From: Pediococcus acidilactici
Lineage (GTDB): Bacteria; Bacillota; Bacilli; Lactobacillales; Lactobacillaceae
Assembly (NCBI GenBank): GCA_024970065.1
Contig: CP103908.1
Coordinates: forward strand, 682,001-746,000
Length of the DNA: 64,000 bases
Reading direction: 5' to 3'
Shown: positions 27,834 through 36,954 of the stretch, piece by piece
How positions within the stretch are numbered: position 1 is the stretch's first letter
How the letters are laid out: the number at the start of each line of letters is the position of its first letter
The notes under the pieces: model-generated
Databases searched by the model: none
Told to the model about the DNA's origin: nothing
What the model saw: the letters and a program-made list of their open reading frames with translations, nothing else
Made by a program: the position numbers and the translations under genes

Positions 27834-29768
27834 ATGGCACAAAATGTTTCTAAGAAAGATTATGGTGGTAATGGTAAGGATAAATACGTTCCTTACGTTA
27901 CTAAAAAAGGGCATGGTGGAAGTATTGCCATTTTGATTATGGGAATTATTTTAGCCGTGATTTTTGGAGCGTCAACGGCGTATTCAGGGATGAAGGCCGG
28001 ATTGACGGTAGCAGCAGGAATTCCTGGGTCGATCATTGGTTCAGGTTTGGTAAGCATTTTCGCTAAGAAAAAAGGAATTCTTGGTAAAAATATTTTACAA
28101 GGGATGTCTAGTGGTGGTGAAGCTGTCGCTAGTGGAATGATTTACGTCCTTCCAGCAATTATCTTAATTGGTGGGCGCGTTAACTTTTTTACTGGCGTAA
28201 TGGTAGGCGCTTTAGCCGTGATGTTTGCCATCGGGAGTGCCTCGTTAGTGCAAAATTACCTGATTGTGGAAGAACACGGTCGGCTGGCGTATCCCGAATC
28301 CATGGCGATTACCGAAGCGTTAGTGGCTTCGGAGAGCGGTGGGGATTCACTAAAATTTCTGGGCGTCGGCTTTGGAATTGGTGGCTTAATCACCTTGTTT
28401 ACTTCCCAGGTTTTTGGCTGGGTGAACAGTATGATCACGTATACCGGGAACTCATTTTACCGTTGGAAAATGTCAACAGAAGTTAACCCTATGCTAGCCG
28501 GAATCGGGTTTGTCGTTGGCTTAGAAGTGGCAATGACTATGTTTGCTGGGTCAATCTTATCAAACTTTGCGGTGGTGCCTTTAGTTAGCTACTTTGCACA
28601 AATGGCAGGCAGCGGGGCGCACGTTTGGAATGATGCCGCATTAAACATCTCACAAATGAGTGTCGATGACGTCGCGGGGTCTTACGTTAAATACATTGGT
28701 GCTGGAATGATGCTTTGTGGAGGAATTATCGGAGCAGTCAACTTGATCCCCGTAATCTGGACTTCAATTAAAAAGGTACTTAATGCGCGGAATAGCACTA
28801 CGGAAGACAAAAACGCTTTAGGATTAATTGCTCTATTAGCTTCAGTAATTGCTATTTTTATCGCTGGTTTCATTATTTCTGGTTCCGTCATCGTTGCTTT
28901 GCTTGGCGGAGTTTTAACTTTGATTTTATCGTTGTTGTTTGTAATTGTTTCCGCTCGACTTGCGGGGACGATTGGTTGTTCTAACGAACCGGTGTCAGGA
29001 ATGACCATCGCATCGTTAGTAATTATGACTTTAGCCTTTGTATTGATGGGCTGGACTACTAAAAATTACACAGAGATCTTACTTTTGTTTGGGGTATTTA
29101 TCGTTACCACGGTTTCGGTTGGTGGCGGTTATATGCAAACCCAAAAAGTTAACTACATGATTGGCGGCTCGAATAAGGAAATGATGAAGTACTACATGAT
29201 TGCAGGTTTCGTAGGAGTTCTCACCGTAATTGGAACTACGGTACTTTTAGAACCACAATTGCGAATCACGGGTTCCAACCCACCGTTTGGACTGCCACAA
29301 GCTAACTTAATTGCAACTTTAACGTCTGGCATCATGTCTGGAGATTTACCATGGATTATGATTATCGTTGGAATTGTGATGGCTTTAGTTTTCTGGATGC
29401 TAGACTTGCCAATTATGACGGTTGCACTAGGTTTTTACTTACCAATTTCAACTACTTCAATTATTTTAGTAGGGGCATTATTAAAACTTTTGATCAATAA
29501 GACTACTAAAGACAAAGAGTTACGTGACAAACGGGTACAAAGCGGCGTTAGTCTTTCTTCAGGATTAATTGCTGGTGGTTCAATTATTGGCCTCGTAGGA
29601 ATTATTTTCCACGTTACTGGTATGTTGGGTAATAGCGCACCAAGTGGCTTTTTAGCAAGCAACGAAATGGGACTAATAATGTTAGCAATCATGGCGGCTG
29701 CAATCATAATGCCACTGTACATGATTAAAAAGACTGGCAATCAAAAGAAGGTTAAGAGTCGTGAGTAA
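27834..29768 (+). CDS. OPT family oligopeptide transporter
   Basis: This integral membrane protein of about 644 residues has some 14-16 hydrophobic segments. The OPT family signatures are visible as STAYSGMKAGLTVAAGIPGS near the N-terminus and as GCSNEPVSGMTIAS in the middle. The family imports oligopeptides, or metal chelates in the YSL branch, with protons. Next to a dipeptidase and amino-acid-degrading enzymes, peptide import is likely. The ATG at 27834 has AGAAAGGG about 10 bases upstream. Its 3' end overlaps the PqqD-like gene by 8 bases. Confidence 0.9.
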   Translation: MAQNVSKKDYGGNGKDKYVPYVTKKGHGGSIAILIMGIILAVIFGASTAYSGMKAGLTVAAGIPGSIIGSGLVSIFAKKKGILGKNILQGMSSGGEAVASGMIYVLPAIILIGGRVNFFTGVMVGALAVMFAIGSASLVQNYLIVEEHGRLAYPESMAITEALVASESGGDSLKFLGVGFGIGGLITLFTSQVFGWVNSMITYTGNSFYRWKMSTEVNPMLAGIGFVVGLEVAMTMFAGSILSNFAVVPLVSYFAQMAGSGAHVWNDAALNISQMSVDDVAGSYVKYIGAGMMLCGGIIGAVNLIPVIWTSIKKVLNARNSTTEDKNALGLIALLASVIAIFIAGFIISGSVIVALLGGVLTLILSLLFVIVSARLAGTIGCSNEPVSGMTIASLVIMTLAFVLMGWTTKNYTEILLLFGVFIVTTVSVGGGYMQTQKVNYMIGGSNKEMMKYYMIAGFVGVLTVIGTTVLLEPQLRITGSNPPFGLPQANLIATLTSGIMSGDLPWIMIIVGIVMALVFWMLDLPIMTVALGFYLPISTTSIILVGALLKLLINKTTKDKELRDKRVQSGVSLSSGLIAGGSIIGLVGIIFHVTGMLGNSAPSGFLASNEMGLIMLAIMAAAIIMPLYMIKKTGNQKKVKSRE

Positions 29769-30114
29769 GTCGCCTAAATTAACGGACGCTGATTTAAAGG
29801 AATTGATCTTTAAAAAAAATCCACAAGTTGATTATAAAGTTGAGGGTGAAAAAGTAACTATCATTCGCGCCCAGAATCATTGGATTCAACAGTTTTTACG
29901 AAAATTACATTTTAAAATTCCAGAATATACTTATCTGGATTTGGATGAATACGGAAGCTTTGTATTTCGCCAAATTAACGGACAGCGTAGTGCGTACGAA
30001 ATTGGTCAGAATTTAGGCGCTCATTTTGAAGAAGCGAATGATTATTTATATAGTCGACTTTTACTATATTTGAAACAATTAGAAGTTAACGAACAGATTA
30101 TTGAACGAGTTTAA
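29761..30114 (+). CDS. PqqD-like small protein
   Basis: This 117-residue protein has a C-terminal half (about residues 55-110) that matches the PqqD/RiPP-recognition fold pattern: LDEYGSFVFRQINGQRSAYEIGQNLG followed by two helices. PqqD proteins bind precursor peptides and hand them to modifying enzymes. Here no radical SAM enzyme or precursor is nearby. The GTG start overlaps the OPT transporter gene by 8 bases, and a C69 dipeptidase starts 24 bases later, so it is translated with a peptide transporter and a peptidase. A peptide-binding helper or regulator of the transporter is a fair guess. The first 50 residues are basic and unassigned. Confidence 0.7.
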   Translation: MSKSPKLTDADLKELIFKKNPQVDYKVEGEKVTIIRAQNHWIQQFLRKLHFKIPEYTYLDLDEYGSFVFRQINGQRSAYEIGQNLGAHFEEANDYLYSRLLLYLKQLEVNEQIIERV

Positions 30115-30138
30115 AGAAATTTAAAAGGAGGATTTATC

Positions 30139-31566
30139 ATGACGGATAGAATTGAAATGTCAGCATGTACTTCAGTAATGGTTGGAAAAAAGGCTTCGCT
30201 CGATGGTGCAACCTACATTTCCAGAAATGAAGACCGGTTAGTAGCTATTCATCCAAAACGCTTCTTGGTTCAACCAGCCGTCTCAGGCCGACAAGAAACT
30301 TATAAATCACCATATAACGGGTTAACCGTGCCATTACCAGAAAGTGGGTACCGTTATACTTCAACACCTAACGCAGATGAGAGCGAAGGACCTAACGAAG
30401 AAGACGGATTCAATGAAAAGAACGTTGGTGAAAGTGCCACGGAAAGTGTTTACGCTAACGAACGAGTTTTAGCGTACGATCCATTTGTTAAAAATGGTTT
30501 AGCAGAAGATTCCATGACTACGTTAGTATTACCATTCATTGATTCTGCTCGGGATGGGGTTCGTTACCTAGGCGAACTGGTGAAAAAGTACGGTTCAGCA
30601 GAAGGTAATGGCGTCCAATTTAATGATGCTGACGAAGTGTGGTACATGGAGATTGTTACGGGTCATCAATGGGTTGCCGTTCGGATCCCAGATGATTGCT
30701 ATGCCGTGGCAGCTAACCAAATTGCGATTGAAGATATTGACTTTAACGATCCTGACAATTATATGTGGGCGGACGGCATTCAAGAATTTGTCGAAAAGCA
30801 TGGTTTGAATCCTGACGAAGATCGCTGGAATTTCCGGCACATCTTTGGAACGGATACGGAAAAGGATCATCATTACAATACTCCTCGGGTTGGGTTTGCT
30901 CAACGTTACTTAAACCCGGAGATTGAACAAGATCCTGAATCACCAGATCTACCGTTTATTCGGAAAGCTAGTCGAAAGATTTCGGTTGAAGATATTCAAT
31001 ATATTCTGAAGTCGCACTATAACGAAACTAAGTACGACCCATTAGGAAGTGGTAGCGAACACGATCGGAAGACGTACCGGGCAATTTCCTTATCTCGAAC
31101 GGCCAATTCACATATTTTACAAATGCGGGATAGCCATGAAAATGAAGCCGCGGGAGTTCAATGGATTGGATTCGGGGTGCCGAGCTTCTGTCCACACGTG
31201 CCATTCTTTACCAACGCTAACGATACTGACATCTCCTACCGCGAATTACCCGAAGAAATGTCGTTAGATAGTGCATACTGGTTATACGAAGCTTTGGCAA
31301 TGGTGGTGGAATCCCACTATGCTGAATTTATTCAGGATGATTTAGATTATCAAAAGGAATTATCACAATGGGCACGGACTAAAATTGAGGAAGTTGATCA
31401 AGTAGCTAAGGAAATGTCGGGTGAAAAATTGACGGAATACCTTACCGAACAAAATCACCTGATTGCACAACATTACAATAAAGAAACCAAGAAACTTTTA
31501 GCTAAGCTAACTAAGCAAGGCGCAGAATTATCAAAACTGACGTTTAAGATGGATCCTAATTTGTAA
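30139..31566 (+). CDS. pepD: C69 family dipeptidase
   Basis: This 475-residue Ntn-hydrolase of the PepD/C69 family cleaves dipeptides. The catalytic cysteine is Cys10 in MSACTSVMVG, which becomes the N-terminus after processing in this family. DGATYISRNED follows, as in lactobacillar PepDA. There is no secretion signal, so it acts on imported peptides in the cytosol. AAAGGAGG precedes the ATG. It closes the ald-tdcB-OPT-PqqD-like-pepD operon. Confidence 0.92.
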   Translation: MTDRIEMSACTSVMVGKKASLDGATYISRNEDRLVAIHPKRFLVQPAVSGRQETYKSPYNGLTVPLPESGYRYTSTPNADESEGPNEEDGFNEKNVGESATESVYANERVLAYDPFVKNGLAEDSMTTLVLPFIDSARDGVRYLGELVKKYGSAEGNGVQFNDADEVWYMEIVTGHQWVAVRIPDDCYAVAANQIAIEDIDFNDPDNYMWADGIQEFVEKHGLNPDEDRWNFRHIFGTDTEKDHHYNTPRVGFAQRYLNPEIEQDPESPDLPFIRKASRKISVEDIQYILKSHYNETKYDPLGSGSEHDRKTYRAISLSRTANSHILQMRDSHENEAAGVQWIGFGVPSFCPHVPFFTNANDTDISYRELPEEMSLDSAYWLYEALAMVVESHYAEFIQDDLDYQKELSQWARTKIEEVDQVAKEMSGEKLTEYLTEQNHLIAQHYNKETKKLLAKLTKQGAELSKLTFKMDPNL

Positions 31567-31927
31567 TCTGAAAGTAGATTGAAGGATTCATGAATGGTGA
31601 GATCAATCCATGGATTGACCTCATTTTTTATTTTTTAAAATTAAAGCTTCTGTGTGGATGAAAAATTTTATGCGGAGCACAAATAAAGTGGCCGCTAGGA
31701 TCTACTAGGATCCTGGCGACCATTATTTTCTTTGTAATAATGCCAAATTGCAAAAAATGGTAAAGATTAATCTATATAAATTTGGTTAAAATGTTGTCTT
31801 TTTTTGGTAAGTTTACTATTTTAATAAACTGACTTCGTAGTGAGAAAAACTTTATTAGGTTAGCCATGGTAATAGTTTAAATATAAAAGATTATATCAAA
31901 GATGCATTACTGCCTTATGTTAAGGTG
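31567..31927. other. Intergenic region with two hairpins
   Basis: The pepD terminator is at 31598-31630 (TGAGATCAATCCA with TGGATTGACCTCA, then T-run). A second hairpin at 31689-31722 (TGGCCGCTAGGATC with GATCCTGGCGACCA) resembles one at 38162-38200. The remaining 200 bases are very AT-rich, with no gene I can support. Confidence 0.6.
31598..31630 (+). terminator. Terminator of the peptide operon
   Basis: A 13-bp stem with one G-T pair is followed by a T6 run. It lies about 30 bases after the pepD stop. Confidence 0.82.
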
Positions 31928-34207
31928 CTATATAATATTTTTTACTATAAAAAGTTCCATTGCATTATAAGTTAAACATTCAGCTATTTGTAAAGAATTG
32001 ATAGTTTTCGTTTCGTATACCGAAAGTTTAGGAGTTGCGTGTTGGGAAACATAATCAATCGTTTCTTTATCCATTCCAGAAGGTGTCTGCAAACTGTTTG
32101 TTAGATAGTACAGTGCACCATGTAACATATCAAATTGGTACTTTTTTATACGATACTTTGAATTAGGTAGGTTATTTAAAATGATATTTAATTTTATTTC
32201 TTCCTCCCGAAGTAATATTTTATTATTTGATAATTTAGGGTCAAAGATTGTAGGGTTCAACAATAATAACTCAAAGCTATCGTTATTGGTGGTAACTAAA
32301 ACATGGTTATTACAGAAAATTAATTGGCCTCTTAGTCTACTGAGTAGTGATAAGGAATAAAATGCAGGTCTTTTTCCGTTATGGTAATGCATTAAGCTAA
32401 TACCTAGTCCATTAGTTTTGTTACCATTTGCAAATTCTAATATTTCTGTATTAATCCAAAATCCAATGCCATCAATTTCTCCAAGTCGATCAATGATATT
32501 TTTTGCAATTAATGCTCCTCTAAAGAAGTGCCCGTTGGTAAATTCTGTTTGACCTGTTATAGTGTTCCAATTAAGCAAATAGATTGGAGCATTAAATTTT
32601 AGTATTTTCAAAACTTTTTTTATTACTTTTAGCTTTTGATCATCATTTTCAGCACTTAAGAAATGTTTATCACTATCTACGTCGTCATTCTGATTCAAAC
32701 TGTAGTCTAGAAAATCGATTGAGGTCTGAGATTGCACAATGGGATGTAATAAATCTAAGCAAGCTTTTTCTCTTACGGCATTTCCTAATGAAATGCCATA
32801 TTTGCTTTGGGTAAAGAACTTATTGAATAGGTTAACAAATTTTATAAATGCTTTACTTGTTATATGAGTTTGGCTGGATTCAGAAGGTTTAAATAGAAAT
32901 CTCCAATTTTGGTGGGAATTTTCGGTATTTAATAAATTTGAAAAATGAACACAAAATTCTTTAAATAGAGGAATATTTTTAATGAAATTTTCTTCGTGAA
33001 CGATCATCAAAGGCGCAATGTTTTGAGTCGTTAAATAATTAAAGATTTCATCCCATACTTCAAAAATTGAGCTTATAGTTTTAAGATTAGAATCTTTTTG
33101 TGGTGAAAAGGAGTTTGTATTTAAGTCCATGCAGATTGAAAAAGGTCTAATTGATTTTGTGATTTCAGATAATTGTTTTTGAACGTTTTTTCTAAGCAGT
33201 TGGTGTGGATTTCCAATAATGATGAATACCTTTGGTAATTGAAATTGGGGGTATCTTTTAACATTACTTTCTAAAAAATCAACAGAGTAAGAATATTCTG
33301 TTTTTTTTACGGAGTTTATTTTGGAGGTTGAATATTCTGGTGCTTCTAAATACTTTTTTAAAAAGGTGATAATATTTTTGTTTGATTCTATTGAAAGATT
33401 AAGATGTCTTTTTTCATTACCATATAATTCTCTATATTCTGAAGGGGATAGATTGGTAATTTTTTTGAAGAGCCTGTCAAAAGTACGGGTGTTGTTAAAG
33501 CCAATTTCGGTTGCTATAAAATCAATATCTTTATTAGTTGTAGTTAATATATTAATTGCCTCTGCAATTCTTAATCTAGATAAAAAATTATGCAATTTTA
33601 TTCCTGTAGATTTAGAAAAAAGACGTGATATGTATGAATTAGATAGATAAAAATTGTTTGAAATATTTTGCAAATCAATTGGTCTATTATAGTTAAGCTT
33701 AATGTATTTTATGACGTCGGAGATGATTCTATTTTCAGAATTGAGTTCACTAAAATATTTTAAATTAAAGTTCAAAAATTCAAGTGCTTTTCTTTCAAAA
33801 GTTGAAGAATGACCATTTTCGGAAATCCAAAGTAAAATTAATTTAGCAAAGTTTTGTTGTGCTGTTTGATAATAATTCTTAAAAAAAGATGTATTTTCTT
33901 TTGGGGCAATAGTAAATAGTATTTGGGGAAGATCTGGTATTTGTTTTTCACAATACTGAATTGGAAAAATTAAGATACAGCCAAGAGAACCACGTTTTGC
34001 AGTTAATTTGTAAATGCCTTGAGAATTTAACGAAAAAATCTCTCCTTCCGGGATGCAGGTGTTGAAGCTACCATCACGGGAGATTTCTTCTACTTCTAAA
34101 GTTCCCTTTACAGCAAAAATGAAAGCGGTATCAAAAATGTTGAAACGTTGTTTTTCATTAATAAACAACAGATAAGGAGCTAAAGTAATTTTTTTTAGTG
34201 CAGACAA
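31928..34207 (-). CDS. AraC-family regulator with GH39-like C-terminal region
   Basis: This 759-residue protein has an N-terminal cupin-like sensor region (about 1-150) and a complete AraC-type double HTH (residues 162-260, ending TNLSPSEYRE). A C-terminal region of about 430 residues looks like a degenerate GH39-type barrel, found in similar long AraC regulators of Firmicutes, in which it probably senses a ligand rather than cleaving it. The start is TTG at 34207, with GGAGGTG 7 bases upstream. The gene is visibly AT-rich compared with the flanking arabinose and rhamnose genes. It is divergent from an MFS exporter and two M20 peptidase genes, its likely targets. Confidence 0.78.
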   Translation of the reverse strand: MSALKKITLAPYLLFINEKQRFNIFDTAFIFAVKGTLEVEEISRDGSFNTCIPEGEIFSLNSQGIYKLTAKRGSLGCILIFPIQYCEKQIPDLPQILFTIAPKENTSFFKNYYQTAQQNFAKLILLWISENGHSSTFERKALEFLNFNLKYFSELNSENRIISDVIKYIKLNYNRPIDLQNISNNFYLSNSYISRLFSKSTGIKLHNFLSRLRIAEAINILTTTNKDIDFIATEIGFNNTRTFDRLFKKITNLSPSEYRELYGNEKRHLNLSIESNKNIITFLKKYLEAPEYSTSKINSVKKTEYSYSVDFLESNVKRYPQFQLPKVFIIIGNPHQLLRKNVQKQLSEITKSIRPFSICMDLNTNSFSPQKDSNLKTISSIFEVWDEIFNYLTTQNIAPLMIVHEENFIKNIPLFKEFCVHFSNLLNTENSHQNWRFLFKPSESSQTHITSKAFIKFVNLFNKFFTQSKYGISLGNAVREKACLDLLHPIVQSQTSIDFLDYSLNQNDDVDSDKHFLSAENDDQKLKVIKKVLKILKFNAPIYLLNWNTITGQTEFTNGHFFRGALIAKNIIDRLGEIDGIGFWINTEILEFANGNKTNGLGISLMHYHNGKRPAFYSLSLLSRLRGQLIFCNNHVLVTTNNDSFELLLLNPTIFDPKLSNNKILLREEEIKLNIILNNLPNSKYRIKKYQFDMLHGALYYLTNSLQTPSGMDKETIDYVSQHATPKLSVYETKTINSLQIAECLTYNAMELFIVKNII

Positions 34208-34388
34208 CTGGAAACACCTCCAATATTAAATAAATTATACACCAGAAGACAAAAATTGCTCTAGCAGAAAAAATATTTGAAATAAGAAATATTAAGGGAA
34301 AAATATGTAAATTAATGGCCACATAAAGGATTGTGAACAGACTATAATTCGAATTGTAATATTTTTTGACAATTTAGAGGTGAATGAT

Positions 34389-35762
34389 ATGCAAAATAGG
34401 ATTGTAAATAAGAATAAACAACGAGCGATGCTATTAGGAATTGTTCTATCCGTCTTAACATATTGGTTATTTGCACAATCAATTGTAAATGTTATTCCTG
34501 ATATACAAGAAAGCCTAGGAATAGATTCATCAGTGGTGAGTTTGGCAGTCAGTTTAACTTCTCTTTTTTCTGGCTTATTTGTTGTTTTAGCAGGCTATCT
34601 TGCTGATAGGATCGGACGAGTTCGAGCCACGTACATTGGACTTTTTTTTAGTTTAATGGGTTCAGGTTTAATTAGTATATCTCAAGGACCTACCTTATTA
34701 ATTATTGGCCGTATTGTACAAGGCCTTTCTGCGGCTTTTATTATGCCTGCAACACTTGCAATTATAAAGAACCAATTTATCGGCGATAGACGAAAAAATG
34801 CGTTGAGTTACTGGTCAATGGGGTCATGGGGTGGATCTGGAATATGCACTTTCGCTGGCGGAGTGATTGCAACAATTTTATCATGGCGTTGGATTTTTAT
34901 TTTTGGAATTTTTTTTACATTAATAGCGATGGTATTACTGTGGGGAACGGAAGAGTCAAAAGTTGTATATAAAAATCATATAGCATTTGATTTCCTGGGA
35001 CTTACATTTTTTTTGATTTCAATTTTGTCTATTAATATATATTTGTCAAAAGGAGCTGCTTGGGGGTGGGGTAGCCTTCCTTCATTTTTAATTATCTTTA
35101 TTGCAATAATAGTTGGTATCTTTTTTGTTGTTACAGAAAAGAGAAGGGAAAAGCAACCATTCGTAGACTTTAAATTGTTTAGAAATATAAAATTTACAAT
35201 TGCAACACTTTCAAATTTTGTATTAAATGCGGTAGCAGGCTCTTTAGTAATTATTAATACGTTTATTCAACGTAATTATGGAATTTCTCCATTGGAAACG
35301 GGATATTTATCTATACCTTATTTTTTAACTATTTTATTTTCAATAAAAATAGGCGAAAAAGCAATCAATAAACGAGGTTATGTATTTCCAATGGTTTTAG
35401 GCAGTCTAATAGCGAGTTTCGGTGTTTTACTGAGCTCCCTTACTTTTCTCGATAGAAATTTATATTTTATTTTTGTGTTTTTCGGATATACGTCACTTGG
35501 AATAGGGTTAGGGTTATACGCAACTCCGTCAACCGATCTTGCCTTATCTAATGTTCCCGATGATCAAGTAGGAACAGTCTCAGGTATCTATAAGATGGCG
35601 AGCTCTTTAGGCGGTGGCATTGGAAATGCAGCCTCGCTAGCCATTTTTTCAAGCTTATCAACAAGGGGGTTAGTTGTTTCAGCGAAGTGGTCACTCCTAT
35701 TTAATGTAGTTCTTTGCATAATTCCAGCACTTCTAGTGTATATGTCACTTAAGAAAAAATAA
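34389..35762 (+). CDS. MFS transporter, drug:proton antiporter-like
   Basis: This major facilitator of about 457 residues has the DHA-type motif A, LADRIGRVRATYIG, after the second segment, and a motif C-like region around GSWGGSGICTFAGG. It has twelve to fourteen membrane segments. Such proteins usually export small molecules. Here it is followed 17 bases later by two M20 peptidases, so an amino-acid or acyl-amino-acid substrate is possible. The ATG at 34389 is chosen because AGAGGTGA (34376-34383) lies 5 bases before it. A TATAAT at 34343-34348 is a possible -10 of this operon. Confidence 0.82.
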   Translation: MQNRIVNKNKQRAMLLGIVLSVLTYWLFAQSIVNVIPDIQESLGIDSSVVSLAVSLTSLFSGLFVVLAGYLADRIGRVRATYIGLFFSLMGSGLISISQGPTLLIIGRIVQGLSAAFIMPATLAIIKNQFIGDRRKNALSYWSMGSWGGSGICTFAGGVIATILSWRWIFIFGIFFTLIAMVLLWGTEESKVVYKNHIAFDFLGLTFFLISILSINIYLSKGAAWGWGSLPSFLIIFIAIIVGIFFVVTEKRREKQPFVDFKLFRNIKFTIATLSNFVLNAVAGSLVIINTFIQRNYGISPLETGYLSIPYFLTILFSIKIGEKAINKRGYVFPMVLGSLIASFGVLLSSLTFLDRNLYFIFVFFGYTSLGIGLGLYATPSTDLALSNVPDDQVGTVSGIYKMASSLGGGIGNAASLAIFSSLSTRGLVVSAKWSLLFNVVLCIIPALLVYMSLKKK

Positions 35763-35779
35763 AATGGAGGATAGAAAAT

Positions 35780-36940
35780 ATGAATAAGATAAAAAACAAC
35801 TGTTTTTCAGACCAGGAGAAGGTAAACATCCTTAAAGATTTAGTAAATATTAATACAAGTAATGGGAATGAAATTGAAGCCGCAAAATATATTAAAGAAT
35901 TGCTAGAAAAGTTTGGAATAAGTTCAACGATAATTCCTATTGTAAATAAACGGGTTGATTTAGTAGCGGAAATTGGGACTGGTAAACCGATTCTTGGCAT
36001 CTCAGGTCATATGGACGTTGTGCCTGCGGGTGATGAAAGTAATTGGAGTAGCGACCCGTTTAATCTTGAAGAACGTGATAATAAATTATACGGACGTGGA
36101 GCAGCAGATATGAAGTCGGGATTGGCAGCGATGATCATTGCTATGATTCAAATTAAGGAAAGTAATTTGTTATCACATGGAACCATTCGTTTGATGGCTA
36201 CGATGGGTGAAGAAGTTGGGGAATTAGGTTCGCAGAAACTTTATGAAAACGGTTATATGGATGATGTGGATGCGCTTGTAATTGGTGAACCATCAGGTTA
36301 TATGGTGGTATATGCTCACAAAGGTTCTATGGATATTAAACTAGAATCTCAGGGTAAGGCGGCACATAGTTCGTTACCTGAAGAAGGATTTAATGCCATT
36401 GATCCATTGATAACGCTTTTAAACAAGGCAAATATGGTATTTAAAAATTCTAGCTACCAAAATCCTCTATTGGGTAAAGCAACGTTTAGCACAACTATTA
36501 TTAAAGGCGGAAATCAAGTTAATTCAATTCCAGAATTTGCAAGTGCTGAAATGAATATAAGAACGATACCGGAGTTTGACAATCAAGAAGTAGAAAAAGT
36601 TATGAAAGAATTAGTTCATGAACAAAATGAAACTGGAGCAGAAATAACGATGGATATTTATATGTCACAGCCCTCAGTTGAAACGAATAGTAGTTCGTCA
36701 TTAGTTGAGCTAAGTAAAACTTTAGGTACGAAATACGCTGGTTTTAAAGTTGAGGCAGTTGCTATTCCTCCAGTTACGGATGCTTCTAATTTATTGAAGG
36801 GTAAATCAAAGAGTTTTCCACTAGCTATTTTCGGCCCTGGAAGCGATACTCCCCACAAAGTTGATGAATATGTTGATAAGCAAATGTATCTTGATTTCAC
36901 GCGCTTATATGTTGATCTATTTACATCATATTTGAATTAA
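35780..36940 (+). CDS. M20 family peptidase/deacylase, first copy
   Basis: This 386-residue M20 metallopeptidase is of the ArgE/DapE/carboxypeptidase G2 type. Metal ligands are expected in GHMDVVPAG (His), LYGRGAADMKSG (Asp), ATMGEEVGELGS (two Glu) and near the C-terminal FGPGSDTPHKVDEY (His). The dimerisation domain lies at about residues 180-290. Possible reactions are hydrolysis of N-acyl amino acids, succinyl-diaminopimelate or dipeptides. It is followed 14 bases later by a clearly related second copy. Both are AT-rich. There is no signal peptide. Confidence 0.88.
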   Translation: MNKIKNNCFSDQEKVNILKDLVNINTSNGNEIEAAKYIKELLEKFGISSTIIPIVNKRVDLVAEIGTGKPILGISGHMDVVPAGDESNWSSDPFNLEERDNKLYGRGAADMKSGLAAMIIAMIQIKESNLLSHGTIRLMATMGEEVGELGSQKLYENGYMDDVDALVIGEPSGYMVVYAHKGSMDIKLESQGKAAHSSLPEEGFNAIDPLITLLNKANMVFKNSSYQNPLLGKATFSTTIIKGGNQVNSIPEFASAEMNIRTIPEFDNQEVEKVMKELVHEQNETGAEITMDIYMSQPSVETNSSSSLVELSKTLGTKYAGFKVEAVAIPPVTDASNLLKGKSKSFPLAIFGPGSDTPHKVDEYVDKQMYLDFTRLYVDLFTSYLN

Positions 36941-36954
36941 GAAAGAGTGATAAC

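Noticed and set aside
31860-31925. Short coding remnant before the AraC/GH39-like gene
   Set aside because: A possible peptide (IKDALLPYVKV) is too short and unrecognised to support a gene fragment.
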